Of a stretch of DNA of 30,042 nt, positions 13,763 through 21,746 are shown one piece after another. The position numbers were made by a program, and so were the translations under genes. Source of the stretch: Elusimicrobia bacterium RIFCSPLOWO2_12_FULL_59_9 (GTDB lineage Bacteria > Elusimicrobiota > Elusimicrobia > O2-12-FULL-59-9); NCBI GenBank assembly GCA_001800185.1, contig MGUX01000165.1, positions 1 to 30,042 on the forward strand, written 5' to 3'. How positions within the stretch are numbered: position 1 is the first letter of the stretch; every line of letters starts with the position of its first letter. Below the pieces are notes generated by a model. It had not been told where the DNA came from and made no database searches. It worked only from the letters and a program-made list of their open reading frames with translations.

Positions 13763-15946
13763 ATGGCCGACCTGCTCTCGGTTTGCAACTCGCGCTTCCG
13801 CCGCTCGGTCGAGGACTTGAAGACCTTGGTGCGGATTCCAAGCGTCAGCTTCCCGGGCTTTGACGCGGGCGAGGTGCGGCGTTCCGCCGTGGCCGTGGCG
13901 AGGCTCCTTAAGGCGCGCGGCCTGCAAAGCGTGCGGATCCTCACTCTGCCCGGGGCGCACCCCTATGTCTATGGCGAGCGGCTCGGCGTTAAGGACGCGC
14001 CGACACTCCTCCTTTACGCCCATCACGACGTCCAGCCCCCGGGCCGCCGGGAACTGTGGAAGTCTCCCGCCTTTGATCCGGCGGAGAGATCCGGCCGTCT
14101 GTGGGGCCGCGGGTCCGCGGACGATAAGGCGGGGGTGGTTGTCCACACCTCGGCGGTGTCGGCATGGATCGAAGCCGAGGGCCGCCTGCCGCTCAACGTG
14201 AAGCTGATCGTGGAAGGCGAGGAGGAAATCGGCTCGACCCACCTCGAGGCTTTCTTGCGGAAATACAAGCGGCTTCTTCAGGCCGACGCGATGGTGTTGA
14301 CCGACACTGGAAATTTTGACGTGGGCATTCCGAGCCTGACCACGACCCTTCGCGGCTCGGTGGGGGTCGACGTGACGGTGAGGACATCGGACCATCCCCT
14401 GCATTCGGGAATGTGGGGTGGCCCCCTTCCCGACCCGGTGCAAGCGCTGGCGAAAATGATCGCCTCGTTGACGAACGCGTCGGGGCGAATCGCCGTCAAG
14501 GGGCTGGCAGACGGCATCCGGCCGATGGGCCGCGCCGAGGCGGCAAACCTGCGCTCCCTGCGCTGCACGGAGCGCGTTTATCGCCGGCAGTCCGGCGTTT
14601 TGAGCGGCGTCGAGCTTGTCGGCGGGAAGGCTCCGCCCATACTAAAAATGTGGCGGCTTCCCTCGATCGCGGTGAACGCCATACAAGCCAGTTCCCGGAA
14701 GGACTGCGCCAATATCGTCAACGAATCGGCTTGGTGCCGGGGGGGCGTGCGCATCGTGCCCGGGCAAAACCCGCAGAGGGCTTTACGGTTGCTCAAGCGG
14801 CACCTGCTGCGAACCGTTCCCTGGGGAGCGCGGGTCGAATTTTCAAAGGAGATCGCGGGCCCCGCCTGGTCCACCGACACGCGGCACCCCGCCTTCGCGG
14901 CCGCGCGGCGCGCCCTGGCGGCGGGGTACGGACGTGAAGCGGTTTTTGTCGGCTGCGGCGGCTCCATCCCCTTCGTCGGCCCGTTTGCAAAGGCGCTGGG
15001 CGGGGCCCCGGCGCTCCTCATCGGAGTCGAAGATCCGCGCTCCAACCCGCACTCAGAAAACGAAAGCCTGCACCTCGGCGACTTTCGAAAGGCAATTCGC
15101 GGGGCGGCGCTTCTTTACCGCGAGCTCGCCGGCGTCAAGGGCTTTTTGCGAAAAATAAGCATGTTGTTGGCTTTGACCCCGATGCTGGCAGCTTCCGTCC
15201 GGGCCGAGGGTCCGTTTGCGACCGGCGCCATGGATGCGGCGGTCCCCGGCGCGCAAATGCAGATCGCCGACATAGAGACCGCGGTGGTTAGCCGGGGAAG
15301 CGAGGAAGTTTACCGCGAAATTTTGGGCTGGCAAAATGAGGGCATCGGGCTTGGCGAGGTCTTCCGGCGGTTGTGCGCGCGGCGTCTTGGCTCCTCGCCC
15401 AACGCCGATGACGCGCTCAAAGAAACGTTCGGCGGACTCGTGCTGTGGACGAAAAGAGGGGAAAAACCAGTTTTTCAGCAGCGGCAGGATTTAGCCCTCC
15501 ATTTTATCTACGGCGGCTGGCTGAGCGCGGTTTGGGGAGCGCCGATCGCCGAGGCCGTCGCCTACGATAAGGAACTCAAAGATTCTCAAACCCAAGGCAA
15601 TGCTTTTGATTTAGATGACTTATCCGCGAGCGTTTTTGGGGCGAGATGGGTCGGCCGGGCCCGCCAAAAGGATGCCGGAAGTTGGCTCGCGAGGTGGGCT
15701 TCGGGAGCCAGGAAGCTCGAGAATCTGGAAGCTCTTCGTTTCGGCAAACTTTCCGCCGGGCGCTTGCCCGGCCGCGAGAATCTCAGCAAAGTTTCCGTTT
15801 GGGTGAAAAATGCCCTCGATACTCAGGAGCGGATCGATCTCAGCGGGCTTTTATCTTCGGGCGGGGGAATCGACCCTGCCGTCATGCCGATTTCCCTCGA
15901 CAACGTCTCCGACCTGCAGCGCTTTTTTGACGGCGCTTCGCGCTAA
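13763..15946 (+). CDS. M20-family dipeptidase, reading in frame into a second exported protein (apparent 727-aa fusion)
   Basis: Residues 1-460 are a complete M20 metallodipeptidase, a cytosolic cocatalytic-zinc enzyme that cleaves short peptides. The zinc ligands and catalytic residues are all present: His87-x-Asp89 (YAHHDVQPPG), Asp120 (RGSADDKAG), Glu154-Glu155 (EGEEEIGS), Asp181 (LTDTGNFD) and His430 (NPHSENESLHL). HPLHSG near residue 214 belongs to the dimerisation domain. Normal family members end about here (LYRELAGVKG). Instead the frame continues into LRKISMLLALTPMLAASVRA, a textbook signal peptide, and 246 further residues. Removing one T from the T5 run at 15143-15147 would end the dipeptidase with GFCEK and TAA (15156-15158), two bases before ATG 15161. 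So this is probably two genes joined by a one-base insertion, real or from sequencing. Confidence 0.8.
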   Translation: MADLLSVCNSRFRRSVEDLKTLVRIPSVSFPGFDAGEVRRSAVAVARLLKARGLQSVRILTLPGAHPYVYGERLGVKDAPTLLLYAHHDVQPPGRRELWKSPAFDPAERSGRLWGRGSADDKAGVVVHTSAVSAWIEAEGRLPLNVKLIVEGEEEIGSTHLEAFLRKYKRLLQADAMVLTDTGNFDVGIPSLTTTLRGSVGVDVTVRTSDHPLHSGMWGGPLPDPVQALAKMIASLTNASGRIAVKGLADGIRPMGRAEAANLRSLRCTERVYRRQSGVLSGVELVGGKAPPILKMWRLPSIAVNAIQASSRKDCANIVNESAWCRGGVRIVPGQNPQRALRLLKRHLLRTVPWGARVEFSKEIAGPAWSTDTRHPAFAAARRALAAGYGREAVFVGCGGSIPFVGPFAKALGGAPALLIGVEDPRSNPHSENESLHLGDFRKAIRGAALLYRELAGVKGFLRKISMLLALTPMLAASVRAEGPFATGAMDAAVPGAQMQIADIETAVVSRGSEEVYREILGWQNEGIGLGEVFRRLCARRLGSSPNADDALKETFGGLVLWTKRGEKPVFQQRQDLALHFIYGGWLSAVWGAPIAEAVAYDKELKDSQTQGNAFDLDDLSASVFGARWVGRARQKDAGSWLARWASGARKLENLEALRFGKLSAGRLPGRENLSKVSVWVKNALDTQERIDLSGLLSSGGGIDPAVMPISLDNVSDLQRFFDGASR
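15161..15946 (+). CDS. Exported protein fused to, or overlapping, the dipeptidase frame (261 aa)
   Basis: Read from the ATG at 15161, this is a 261-residue protein with signal peptide MLLALTPMLAASVRA cleaved before EGPF. The mature part is Ala/Leu/Gly-rich with no known motif. Segments such as FRRLCARRLGSSPNADDALK, ALHFIYGGWLSAVWGAPIAE and FDLDDLSASVFGARWVGRA suggest a mostly helical fold. A signal peptide inside a cytosolic enzyme makes no sense, which argues that translation normally begins here, coupled to the dipeptidase stop. The alternative is a true fusion in which the hydrophobic stretch is an internal membrane helix. The family is unknown. Confidence 0.5.
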   Translation: MLLALTPMLAASVRAEGPFATGAMDAAVPGAQMQIADIETAVVSRGSEEVYREILGWQNEGIGLGEVFRRLCARRLGSSPNADDALKETFGGLVLWTKRGEKPVFQQRQDLALHFIYGGWLSAVWGAPIAEAVAYDKELKDSQTQGNAFDLDDLSASVFGARWVGRARQKDAGSWLARWASGARKLENLEALRFGKLSAGRLPGRENLSKVSVWVKNALDTQERIDLSGLLSSGGGIDPAVMPISLDNVSDLQRFFDGASR

Positions 15947-16160
15947 CCCGAATTCCCCGGCGGGGAATTCGCCCGCAGGGCCGTACGCAGTGCTCGCGGC
16001 GCCTGGCGCGCCAGCGGCGCATACTCCGGCCGTCGCTGTAAAACAGCGACGGGGTTGTCCGGCACCGCAGGTGCAACCGCAGTTGCATAATTTCGCACAG
16101 TGCTTTCAGACGAGACAGAGGTTGCAACTGCGGTTTTCGGGCTGAAACCTCGCTTTTTTT
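15946..16160. repeat. Multi-hairpin intergenic element, copy A
   Basis: It begins ACCCGAATTCCCC (15946-15958), identical to the left end of copy B. In order it holds: arms GAATTCCCC/GGGGAATTC around GGC (15950-15970); the core hairpin shared with copy C (16000-16016); a 10-bp stem CCGTCGCTGT/ACAGCGACGG with loop AAA (16030-16052); GCACC/GGTGC (16062-16074); and a 12-bp long-range pair ACCGCAGTTGCA (16076-16087) / TGCAACTGCGGT (16123-16134). It ends in a T7 run. It fills the gap before the YfbK-like lipoprotein gene and may be its 5' leader. Confidence 0.7.
16118..16160 (+). terminator. Terminator-like hairpin at the end of copy A
   Basis: GAGGTT (16118-16123) can pair with AACCTC (16146-16151), or GGTTT (16132-16136) with AAACC (16145-16149), followed within 5 nt by seven T (16154-16160). 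The 12-bp pairing of copy A overlaps the 5' arms, so the two folds could compete. The stem is short, so this is a weak call. Confidence 0.4.
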
Positions 16161-16235
16161 CGCAGCTTCCGGGAACTTTCCTCCGGCCGGCGTGTCTAAC
16201 GGCGGACGGGGGCTAACGCCCCGAGGAGGAATGCG

Positions 16236-17969
16236 ATGAAACCCCGAACTCAAGCGAGAAAATTCTTAGCGGCCGGGCTGGCGCTCGGCTTGGCGGCTGC
16301 GGCGGGGTGCGCGCGGCGCCACGGCGGCCCATCCGCCTCATCCAAGCCCGTTGTTCAGGAAGATCAAAAAAAATCTTCCTTGCCCGTCTCCGTTCCGGTT
16401 AAGCCGCCGCAGGCTCATCTTCAGGCCCGGTACAGCACGGCGACCCATCCGATGCCCAAATTCCTGGGCGCGAAAATCCAATCCAGCGCCATGGGCGTCG
16501 CGGCGGAGATGAGCGCTCCGGCTCCCGCCGGCGCCTACGCGCAGGACTTCAACACGGAATCCTACCGGTATTTGGAGGAAAATAAATTCCGGACCGCGGC
16601 GGGCTTCCCGCTGTCCACGTTTTCCATCGACGTGGACGCCGCCTCTTATGCCAACGCGCGCCGCTTCTTGAACTCGGACCAACTGCCGCCCGAAGACGCC
16701 GTGCGAATCGAGGAGTTCATCAATTACTTCCGCTACGATTACCCGGAGCCGGCCGGGGAGCATCCCTTTTCGATCACGACCGACATCGCGTCGTGTCCTT
16801 GGAAGCCGGAGCATAAGCTGGTGCGCATAGGTCTCAAGGGCCGGAGCACGCCTCAGGGACAATTGCCGCCCAACAATCTTGTTTTCTTGGTGGACAGCTC
16901 CGGCTCCATGCAGTCCACAGAGAAGCTTCCGCTTCTTAAAAAGGCCTTCCGGCTTTTGGTCGAAGAGCTCCGGCCCCAGGACCGCGTGGCGATCGTGGCC
17001 TACGCCGGTTCGGCCGGCCTGGTGCTGCCGTCCACGCCGGGCGACCGCAAGGAAAAAATTTTGGAGGCGCTGGAGCAACTGGAAGCGGGCGGGTCGACCG
17101 CCGGCGGCCAGGGAATCGAGCTGGCCTATGAGACCGCGCGGCAAAATCTTTTAAAGGACGGCAACAACCGCGTCATCCTCGCCACCGACGGCGACTTCAA
17201 CGTCGGCGTCACGAGCGAGGGCGAACTGGTGCGGATGATTGAGCAAAAACGCGAACACGGAATTTATTTAACCGCACTCGGTTTCGGCCGGGGCAATTAC
17301 AAGGACTCCACCATGGAAATGCTGGCCGACAAGGGCAACGGCAACTACGCCTATATTGACGGCCTGCTGGAGGCCCAGAAAGTGCTGGTCCAAGAAATGG
17401 GCGGAACTTTGCTCACCATCGCCAAAGACGTCAAAATTCAGGTGGAGTTTAATCCGGCCCGCGTGCAGGCCTACCGGCTGGTGGGCTATGAGAACCGCCT
17501 GCTCCAGGCCGAGGACTTCAGCAACGACAAGAAAGACGCCGGGGAGTTGGGCTCCGGGCATACCGTGACGGCTCTCTACGAGATCATCCCGCCCGGGGTG
17601 AAGGCCGATTTGCCTGGCGTCGATCCCCTCAAATATCAAAAGCCGGCGAATTCCGCGGCCGCCTCCGATGCAAGCGACCTCCTGACGGTCAAGTTCCGTT
17701 ATAAAAAACCTCAGGAATCGGAGAGCCGGTTGATGGTGGCGACGGTGGCCGACGCCGAGCGCGGATGGAAAGAGGCTCCGGAAGATTTCCGCTTTTCGGC
17801 GGCGGCGGCGGGGTTCGGCATGCTGCTGCGCGACTCCGAGTATAAAGGATGGATCACCTATCAGGACATCCTCAAAATGGCCCGGGGCGCCAAGGGCGCG
17901 GACGCGGAGGGCTACCGGGCTGAGTTCATCCGGCTGGTCGAGAAAGCGGAACTGCTGAGCCGCATTTGA
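16236..17969 (+). CDS. YfbK-like von Willebrand factor A domain lipoprotein
   Basis: The start at 16236 has GAGGAGG 6 nt upstream. The 577-residue protein begins MKPRTQARKFLAAGLALGLA and has a lipobox ending AAAGC with the acylated Cys25. A Pro/Ser-rich tether runs to about residue 95. The YfbK N-terminal domain follows (YRYLEENKF, then FSIDVDAASYANARRFLN and EDAVRIEEFINYFRYDYPEP). The VWA domain carries a complete MIDAS: DSSGSM at 220-225, a Thr in GGSTAGGQGIELAY, and ILATDGDFNVG. The DUF3520-type C-terminus ends in GYRAEFIRLVEKAELLSR. Family members bind ligands through a divalent metal and are lipid-anchored in the envelope; their exact role is not settled. The structured element A occupies its upstream gap. 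Confidence 0.92.
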   Translation: MKPRTQARKFLAAGLALGLAAAAGCARRHGGPSASSKPVVQEDQKKSSLPVSVPVKPPQAHLQARYSTATHPMPKFLGAKIQSSAMGVAAEMSAPAPAGAYAQDFNTESYRYLEENKFRTAAGFPLSTFSIDVDAASYANARRFLNSDQLPPEDAVRIEEFINYFRYDYPEPAGEHPFSITTDIASCPWKPEHKLVRIGLKGRSTPQGQLPPNNLVFLVDSSGSMQSTEKLPLLKKAFRLLVEELRPQDRVAIVAYAGSAGLVLPSTPGDRKEKILEALEQLEAGGSTAGGQGIELAYETARQNLLKDGNNRVILATDGDFNVGVTSEGELVRMIEQKREHGIYLTALGFGRGNYKDSTMEMLADKGNGNYAYIDGLLEAQKVLVQEMGGTLLTIAKDVKIQVEFNPARVQAYRLVGYENRLLQAEDFSNDKKDAGELGSGHTVTALYEIIPPGVKADLPGVDPLKYQKPANSAAASDASDLLTVKFRYKKPQESESRLMVATVADAERGWKEAPEDFRFSAAAAGFGMLLRDSEYKGWITYQDILKMARGAKGADAEGYRAEFIRLVEKAELLSRI

Positions 17970-18009
17970 GCGCGCGAAATGGGCGGAGGCGCGCGCTGGG
18001 ATTTCTCTC

Positions 18010-18037
18010 TTGTAAAATGCAAATGGTCTGTTATAAT
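18010..18037 (+). promoter_or_regulatory. Putative leaderless promoter of the 18044 gene
   Basis: TTGTAA (18010-18015), a 16-nt spacer and a perfect TATAAT (18032-18037) are followed by 6 nt and the ATG at 18044. No ribosome-binding site lies between. Confidence 0.6.
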
Positions 18038-18043
18038 TATTTG

Positions 18044-18235
18044 ATGAACATGCGCTCAGTTTTTTGCGCGGTGGCGGCGGGGGGGCTCCTTTCGGCCCAA
18101 ACCGGGGCTCATCTCGCGACGGAGTACTACGGCCGGGACACGGACGGCGTCTCTTCCGAAGAAGAGGCCCGGGCCCTGTGCCTGAGACGGGCGCAGCCGC
18201 AAGGCTCTCGCGTCTGCCGTTGCAGCCTCTACTGA
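18044..18235 (+). CDS. Small exported Cys-containing peptide (63 aa)
   Basis: The ATG at 18044 (a second lies at 18050) sits 6 nt after a perfect -10 box. The product starts MNMRSVFCAVAAGGLLSAQT with a signal-like core. It continues as a short polar mature part, ATEYYGRDTDGVSSEEEARA, and ends LCLRRAQPQGSRVCRCSLY with three Cys. The Cys-x-Cys tail could bind metal or form disulfides after export. It is short, and I have no family for it. The strong promoter and export signal make it more likely real than chance. Confidence 0.5.
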   Translation: MNMRSVFCAVAAGGLLSAQTGAHLATEYYGRDTDGVSSEEEARALCLRRAQPQGSRVCRCSLY

Positions 18236-18324
18236 TCCGCGCCGCCCCCGGATGGCCCCGCGTCCAGCGAACAATCCTTCGTTATCGCGCCGGCGCTTCC
18301 GAATGAAACCGGCGCGCCCATACC

Positions 18325-18696
18325 GTGGAAAAATCCGAGTTCAGGAAGCTTGTGGCCGAGGGGATAGAAAGCTTGCCGGAGGAGTTCCGGAAGCTGGTGG
18401 ACAACGTCGAGGTGGTGCTCAAAGAGCGTCCCGGCCGCGAGCACCGTGAGAGGGTGGGCCGCGGGGGGGAAAGTTGGAGGCTTTTGGGGCTCTACGAGGG
18501 AGTGCCCTACGGACGGCGCGGGACGGACTACGGCGGAGTCATGCCGGACAAAATCACCCTTTTTCGGGCGGAGATCGAGGCGTACTGCGGCGGCGACCGC
18601 GCGCGGATGGTGCGCGAAATACGAAGGGTATTCCTGCACGAGCTTGGACACTACTTCGGTTTCTCGGACAAGCGCCTGAGGGAGTTGGGGTACTGA
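18325..18696 (+). CDS. Minimal zincin-like metallopeptidase-family protein
   Basis: This 123-residue protein starts with the GTG at 18325 (MEKSEFRKLVAEGIESLPEE). It follows the compact family of predicted Zn proteases of about 120 residues: an opening helix F..LV...I..LP.EF...L.NV.vVv.d.P, a middle LLGLYEGVPYGRRGTDYGG with PDKITLFR, and the motif VFLHELGHYFGFSDKRLREL. The H-E-x-x-H-x-x-G-x-x-D pattern is complete (HELGHYFGFSD), whereas many relatives have lost residues of it, so this copy may be a real zinc enzyme. The substrate is unknown and it lacks an export signal. It ends 8 bases before the stop of the convergent ketosynthase-like gene. Confidence 0.85.
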   Translation: MEKSEFRKLVAEGIESLPEEFRKLVDNVEVVLKERPGREHRERVGRGGESWRLLGLYEGVPYGRRGTDYGGVMPDKITLFRAEIEAYCGGDRARMVREIRRVFLHELGHYFGFSDKRLRELGY

Positions 18697-18704
18697 CGAT
18701 CCGC

Positions 18705-20069
18705 CTATCGCATTTTTTCAAAAAGAACGCAGGCTCCCTGGGAGCCGAACCCGAGGGCGACATGCAGGCCGTAGCGGCGCCGGTGGGGGCTTCCGTCGCT
18801 GAATTTTGCGCCGGCAAATTCGGGGTCGGGTTTTTTCAGGTTTGCGATTTTGGGCGCGCGACCGGTTTCCAGCATCTTGATCAAGGCGGCGTCCTCAACT
18901 CCGGCGCCCAGCGTATGGCCCGTGTAGCCCTTTGTGTTGCAGATCAGCACCTTGGAAAAATCTTTTCCGAACACTTGTTTTAAGGCCTTGATTTCGGATT
19001 GGGCGCTTCCGCCTTTGGCGGGAGTATAGGTCTCGTGGGACATGTAGAGCAGATGATTCGACAGATTTTTGCGCTCAAGCCCGCCGGCTGCCTCGGCTTT
19101 TTTTAAGGTTTTTTCCATCAGCTCGATGATCTGTTCGGCGTCGAGGCGCGTCAGATGATGTCCCCAGTTGATCTGTTCGGTCGCGATAATTCTTACCAAC
19201 GGTTTCAGGCCTCTTTTTAGGGTTTCCTCTTGCGCTTCCACAACGAATCCGGCGGCTCCCATGCCGATGATCGTGCCGTGGCGCCGTTGATCGAAGGGAA
19301 GAGCGGCTGCAGCGGCGTCCGTCCCGGTCGAAGCGGCTCCCATGCTCAGAAAGGCGGAAAGCACCCACTCTTGAAGCTCCGGGCCGGTCGCGTCATCGGC
19401 CGAAGCGACCAGCACCCTTTTGGCCCGTCCCAGCCGGATCCAGTCCTCAGCCAGGCTCAAGGCCGCCGGGGTGGAGGCGAAACCGGCGTTGAGATGGATC
19501 GCGGGGCCTTTGGAGCCGATCCACTGGGCGATCTGGGCATGGGCCAATGGCATGGCCTTCAATATGAAATGGCGGTTGAAGCGGTCGCCCTTGAGCTCCG
19601 AAGCCAGGCTGCTCAGGCCCGGAAGGGCGGAGGCAAAAATGATCCCCGTTTCTTGGGAGAGCGAGCGGGGGAGGATGTGATTTTCAAGTGGAATCCGGGC
19701 GTCTTTCAACGCCAGAAGAGCCGCCGGCAGGGCGAGTTCGGCGGTGCGGTCCAATGTCGCGGCAAATTCAGGGGAGATGCCGAAATCGTTTTTCAGGTCG
19801 AGCTTCCCGCCCTTTGCCGCCAAGCGGACGGTTTTTTCCGCGCTGTCCACCGTCTCAATGCGGGACTCCCGGCTGGTTTTGACCAGCCGGGTGATGTTTT
19901 TGTCAAGCTGCTTTTGCTGCTCCTCACGGCTTAAGGGTTCTATTAAATTTTCGCCGCGTAAAATCCTTTCAAAATTTTGATCGTCGAAGATTTTATGGCG
20001 GCTCCCTGGAAGGCCGAGCGAGATTCCGCTGACGACGACGGAGGGTTTTGCCGGACGGGCTCGAGGCAT
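18705..20069 (-). CDS. Beta-ketoacyl-synthase-fold protein lacking the catalytic Cys
   Basis: This 454-residue thiolase-fold protein starts MPRARPAKPSVVVSGISLGL, followed by the IFDDQNFERILRGENLI region typical of ketosynthase N-termini. Both active-site histidines are in place: His345 in SHETYTPAKGG (family H-G-T-G-T-P) and His385 in NTKGYTGHTLGAG, with Lys380 nearby. At the nucleophile the family T-A-C-A-S reads A-G-F-A-S (residues 195-199), so Cys197 is Phe197. Without Cys it cannot form the acyl-enzyme. It may act as a decarboxylase or chain-length-factor-like partner, or be a diverged non-catalytic protein. No acyl carrier protein or second ketosynthase is nearby. A TTGGAA/TACATT promoter, 18-nt spacer, lies close to the ATG. 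Confidence 0.82.
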   Translation of the reverse strand: MPRARPAKPSVVVSGISLGLPGSRHKIFDDQNFERILRGENLIEPLSREEQQKQLDKNITRLVKTSRESRIETVDSAEKTVRLAAKGGKLDLKNDFGISPEFAATLDRTAELALPAALLALKDARIPLENHILPRSLSQETGIIFASALPGLSSLASELKGDRFNRHFILKAMPLAHAQIAQWIGSKGPAIHLNAGFASTPAALSLAEDWIRLGRAKRVLVASADDATGPELQEWVLSAFLSMGAASTGTDAAAAALPFDQRRHGTIIGMGAAGFVVEAQEETLKRGLKPLVRIIATEQINWGHHLTRLDAEQIIELMEKTLKKAEAAGGLERKNLSNHLLYMSHETYTPAKGGSAQSEIKALKQVFGKDFSKVLICNTKGYTGHTLGAGVEDAALIKMLETGRAPKIANLKKPDPEFAGAKFSDGSPHRRRYGLHVALGFGSQGACVLFEKMR

Positions 20070-20101
20070 GGCGGAGCTAATGTAGCTTATTTTGAATTAT
20101 G

Positions 20102-20130
20102 TTTCCAAGCCGCGGCCTAAATGATATTCT
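20102..20130 (+). promoter_or_regulatory. Putative leaderless promoter of the glycosyltransferase gene
   Basis: TTTCCA (20102-20107), a 17-nt spacer and TATTCT (20125-20130) are followed by 6 nt and the ATG at 20137. No Shine-Dalgarno is present. Confidence 0.5.
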
Positions 20131-20136
20131 GGGACC

Positions 20137-21741
20137 ATGAACCGGGATAATCTGCTTAAATCCCCGGCTTTTCACGCCGCTTTGCTCTTCTGCTTATACG
20201 CCTTCCTTTTTATGGAGGTCTACGCCCGGTTTTTTAAAGGCGGGGTGAGCTATGAGTTCTGCCACTACGGCGAAATCGGAAGAAACATCGCCCAGGGGAA
20301 AGGATTTCGCACCGGCGTCGTCTTTCCGGCCACTTTGGCCGTTTTTGAGCGGAAGGGGATTTCCTTCACGCCGGAAAGCCCGGTGTTCGCCCGCTTTCCT
20401 TTATATGCCTACGCCGTAGGGGCTTCCGAGCGAATTTTCGGCTCCGGCGATTTCCAGGTCGCTTTGGTCAACGGCGCGGTCGTCAGCTTCGCTTCGGCTC
20501 TGCTTTATTGGATCGTGGCTCAGTCGGCGCCTGCGTGGACCGGCCTGCTGGCCTCGATTTTTCTCTTTTTTTGCCCCTCGATTTTAAGAGGCTTCGCCTT
20601 GTGGGGCTATCCCGACCTTCTTTTTTGCCTGCTGGTTTTATTATTGAATTATGGGGTTGTCTTCGGCGCTTGGCCGCCGTTCGCTTTGGGGCTGCTGGGA
20701 GGCGCCGCATGGGCGGCCCGAAGCAATTTCATGCTTTGGCTGCCCGTTTACGCCGTCTGGATTTTTTGGAAATCCTCCGGCCGCCGCGGCCGGGCATGCG
20801 CGCTTTTTCTCGGCGGATTTTTATTCGCCGCCTTCCCCTACGCCTATTACCTTTGCCGCCATTTCGGCGGGGTCGTCAATCCTAATTTCCTGTGGAATTT
20901 GGCCAACGGTGTTTTGATCCCTGACCTGGCCTGGAACCATTACCGCCTTTTCCATTTCTCCGAGATTCTGCCCGCTCTGTGGAACCCGTTGTTGAAGAAG
21001 GGTCTTTTCGGATTTATGGATTTCTTCCGGAATCTGCCGGCGTTGTGGCAGTGCGGTTTTTTGTGGGGGCCCTACTTTTTGAGCTTTTTCGCGCCGAAGG
21101 ACCGGGCGTGGAGGAATTGGCAGCAGTTATATGGGATTCTTCTGGGCGTTCAGCTTTTCTTTTTCGTTTTCCTGAGGCAGGAATCCATCGGGCCTTTTGT
21201 CTCCGGCAGGTATTATTTGTGGTACGCTCCGGCCTTGATGGCCGGGGCGGCCCAAGGTTTTCGGGATTTGCCGGTTTACGTCAATAAGAAAACGTGGTCC
21301 GCGCTGTGCTTCTCGCTCGTTTTGGGCCATGCGTTCCTGTGGAGTTCTTATTACGCCAAAAAGGATCCGGGATTCGGTCATCCATCCGGGCTGCCGGTCC
21401 AAAATTGGCCGGAGATGGAGTTTTTGAGGGAGGAGGCCGAGTCCGGGTCGGTCGTTTTGACCAATATTCCGGCCCAGGTCGGTTGGTATGCGGGACAAAG
21501 GGCGGTGCAGCTTCCTTACGAATGGGAGGATGTGCCCAAAATCGAGGCGGCCTCCCGGTTGGATTATATTTTTGTGACGACGCTGACGGCCGGAGAGTTC
21601 GGGCGCTTCCCGCAGTGGCAAAAAATTCTAACATCGCCCGATGAAAGGCGCGCATTTTGCGCGCGCTTCGGCTACGCGCCGCACCGCGTTTACGCCAACG
21701 GGCTGTTGCTCAAGAAACTCAGCTTAAGTTCCAAAAAATAA
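20137..21741 (+). CDS. Polytopic membrane glycosyltransferase-like protein (GT39/PMT-like)
   Basis: This 534-residue protein has about ten to eleven hydrophobic helices rich in Phe, Trp and Leu. The first helix (FHAALLFCLYAFLFMEVYAR) is followed by a long loop, SYEFCHYGEIGRNIAQGKGF, where GT39/ArnT-like enzymes carry the acidic catalytic residue after helix 1. The middle has repeated helices (LLASIFLFFCPSILRGFALW, FALGLLGGAAWAARSNFMLW). The C-terminal 130 residues (SGSVVLTNIPAQVGWYAGQ, then YIFVTTLTAGEFG) form a soluble extracytoplasmic tail, as in dolichyl-phosphate-mannose-transferase relatives. These enzymes move a sugar from a lipid carrier to an acceptor on the outer face of the inner membrane. 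Donor and acceptor cannot be told. Confidence 0.8.
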   Translation: MNRDNLLKSPAFHAALLFCLYAFLFMEVYARFFKGGVSYEFCHYGEIGRNIAQGKGFRTGVVFPATLAVFERKGISFTPESPVFARFPLYAYAVGASERIFGSGDFQVALVNGAVVSFASALLYWIVAQSAPAWTGLLASIFLFFCPSILRGFALWGYPDLLFCLLVLLLNYGVVFGAWPPFALGLLGGAAWAARSNFMLWLPVYAVWIFWKSSGRRGRACALFLGGFLFAAFPYAYYLCRHFGGVVNPNFLWNLANGVLIPDLAWNHYRLFHFSEILPALWNPLLKKGLFGFMDFFRNLPALWQCGFLWGPYFLSFFAPKDRAWRNWQQLYGILLGVQLFFFVFLRQESIGPFVSGRYYLWYAPALMAGAAQGFRDLPVYVNKKTWSALCFSLVLGHAFLWSSYYAKKDPGFGHPSGLPVQNWPEMEFLREEAESGSVVLTNIPAQVGWYAGQRAVQLPYEWEDVPKIEAASRLDYIFVTTLTAGEFGRFPQWQKILTSPDERRAFCARFGYAPHRVYANGLLLKKLSLSSKK

Positions 21742-21746
21742 TCCGT

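Noticed and set aside
13559..14443. 294-codon minus-strand frame opposite the M20 dipeptidase
   Set aside because: Antisense shadow; Arg/His/Gly-rich composition, and the opposite strand carries all M20 zinc ligands.
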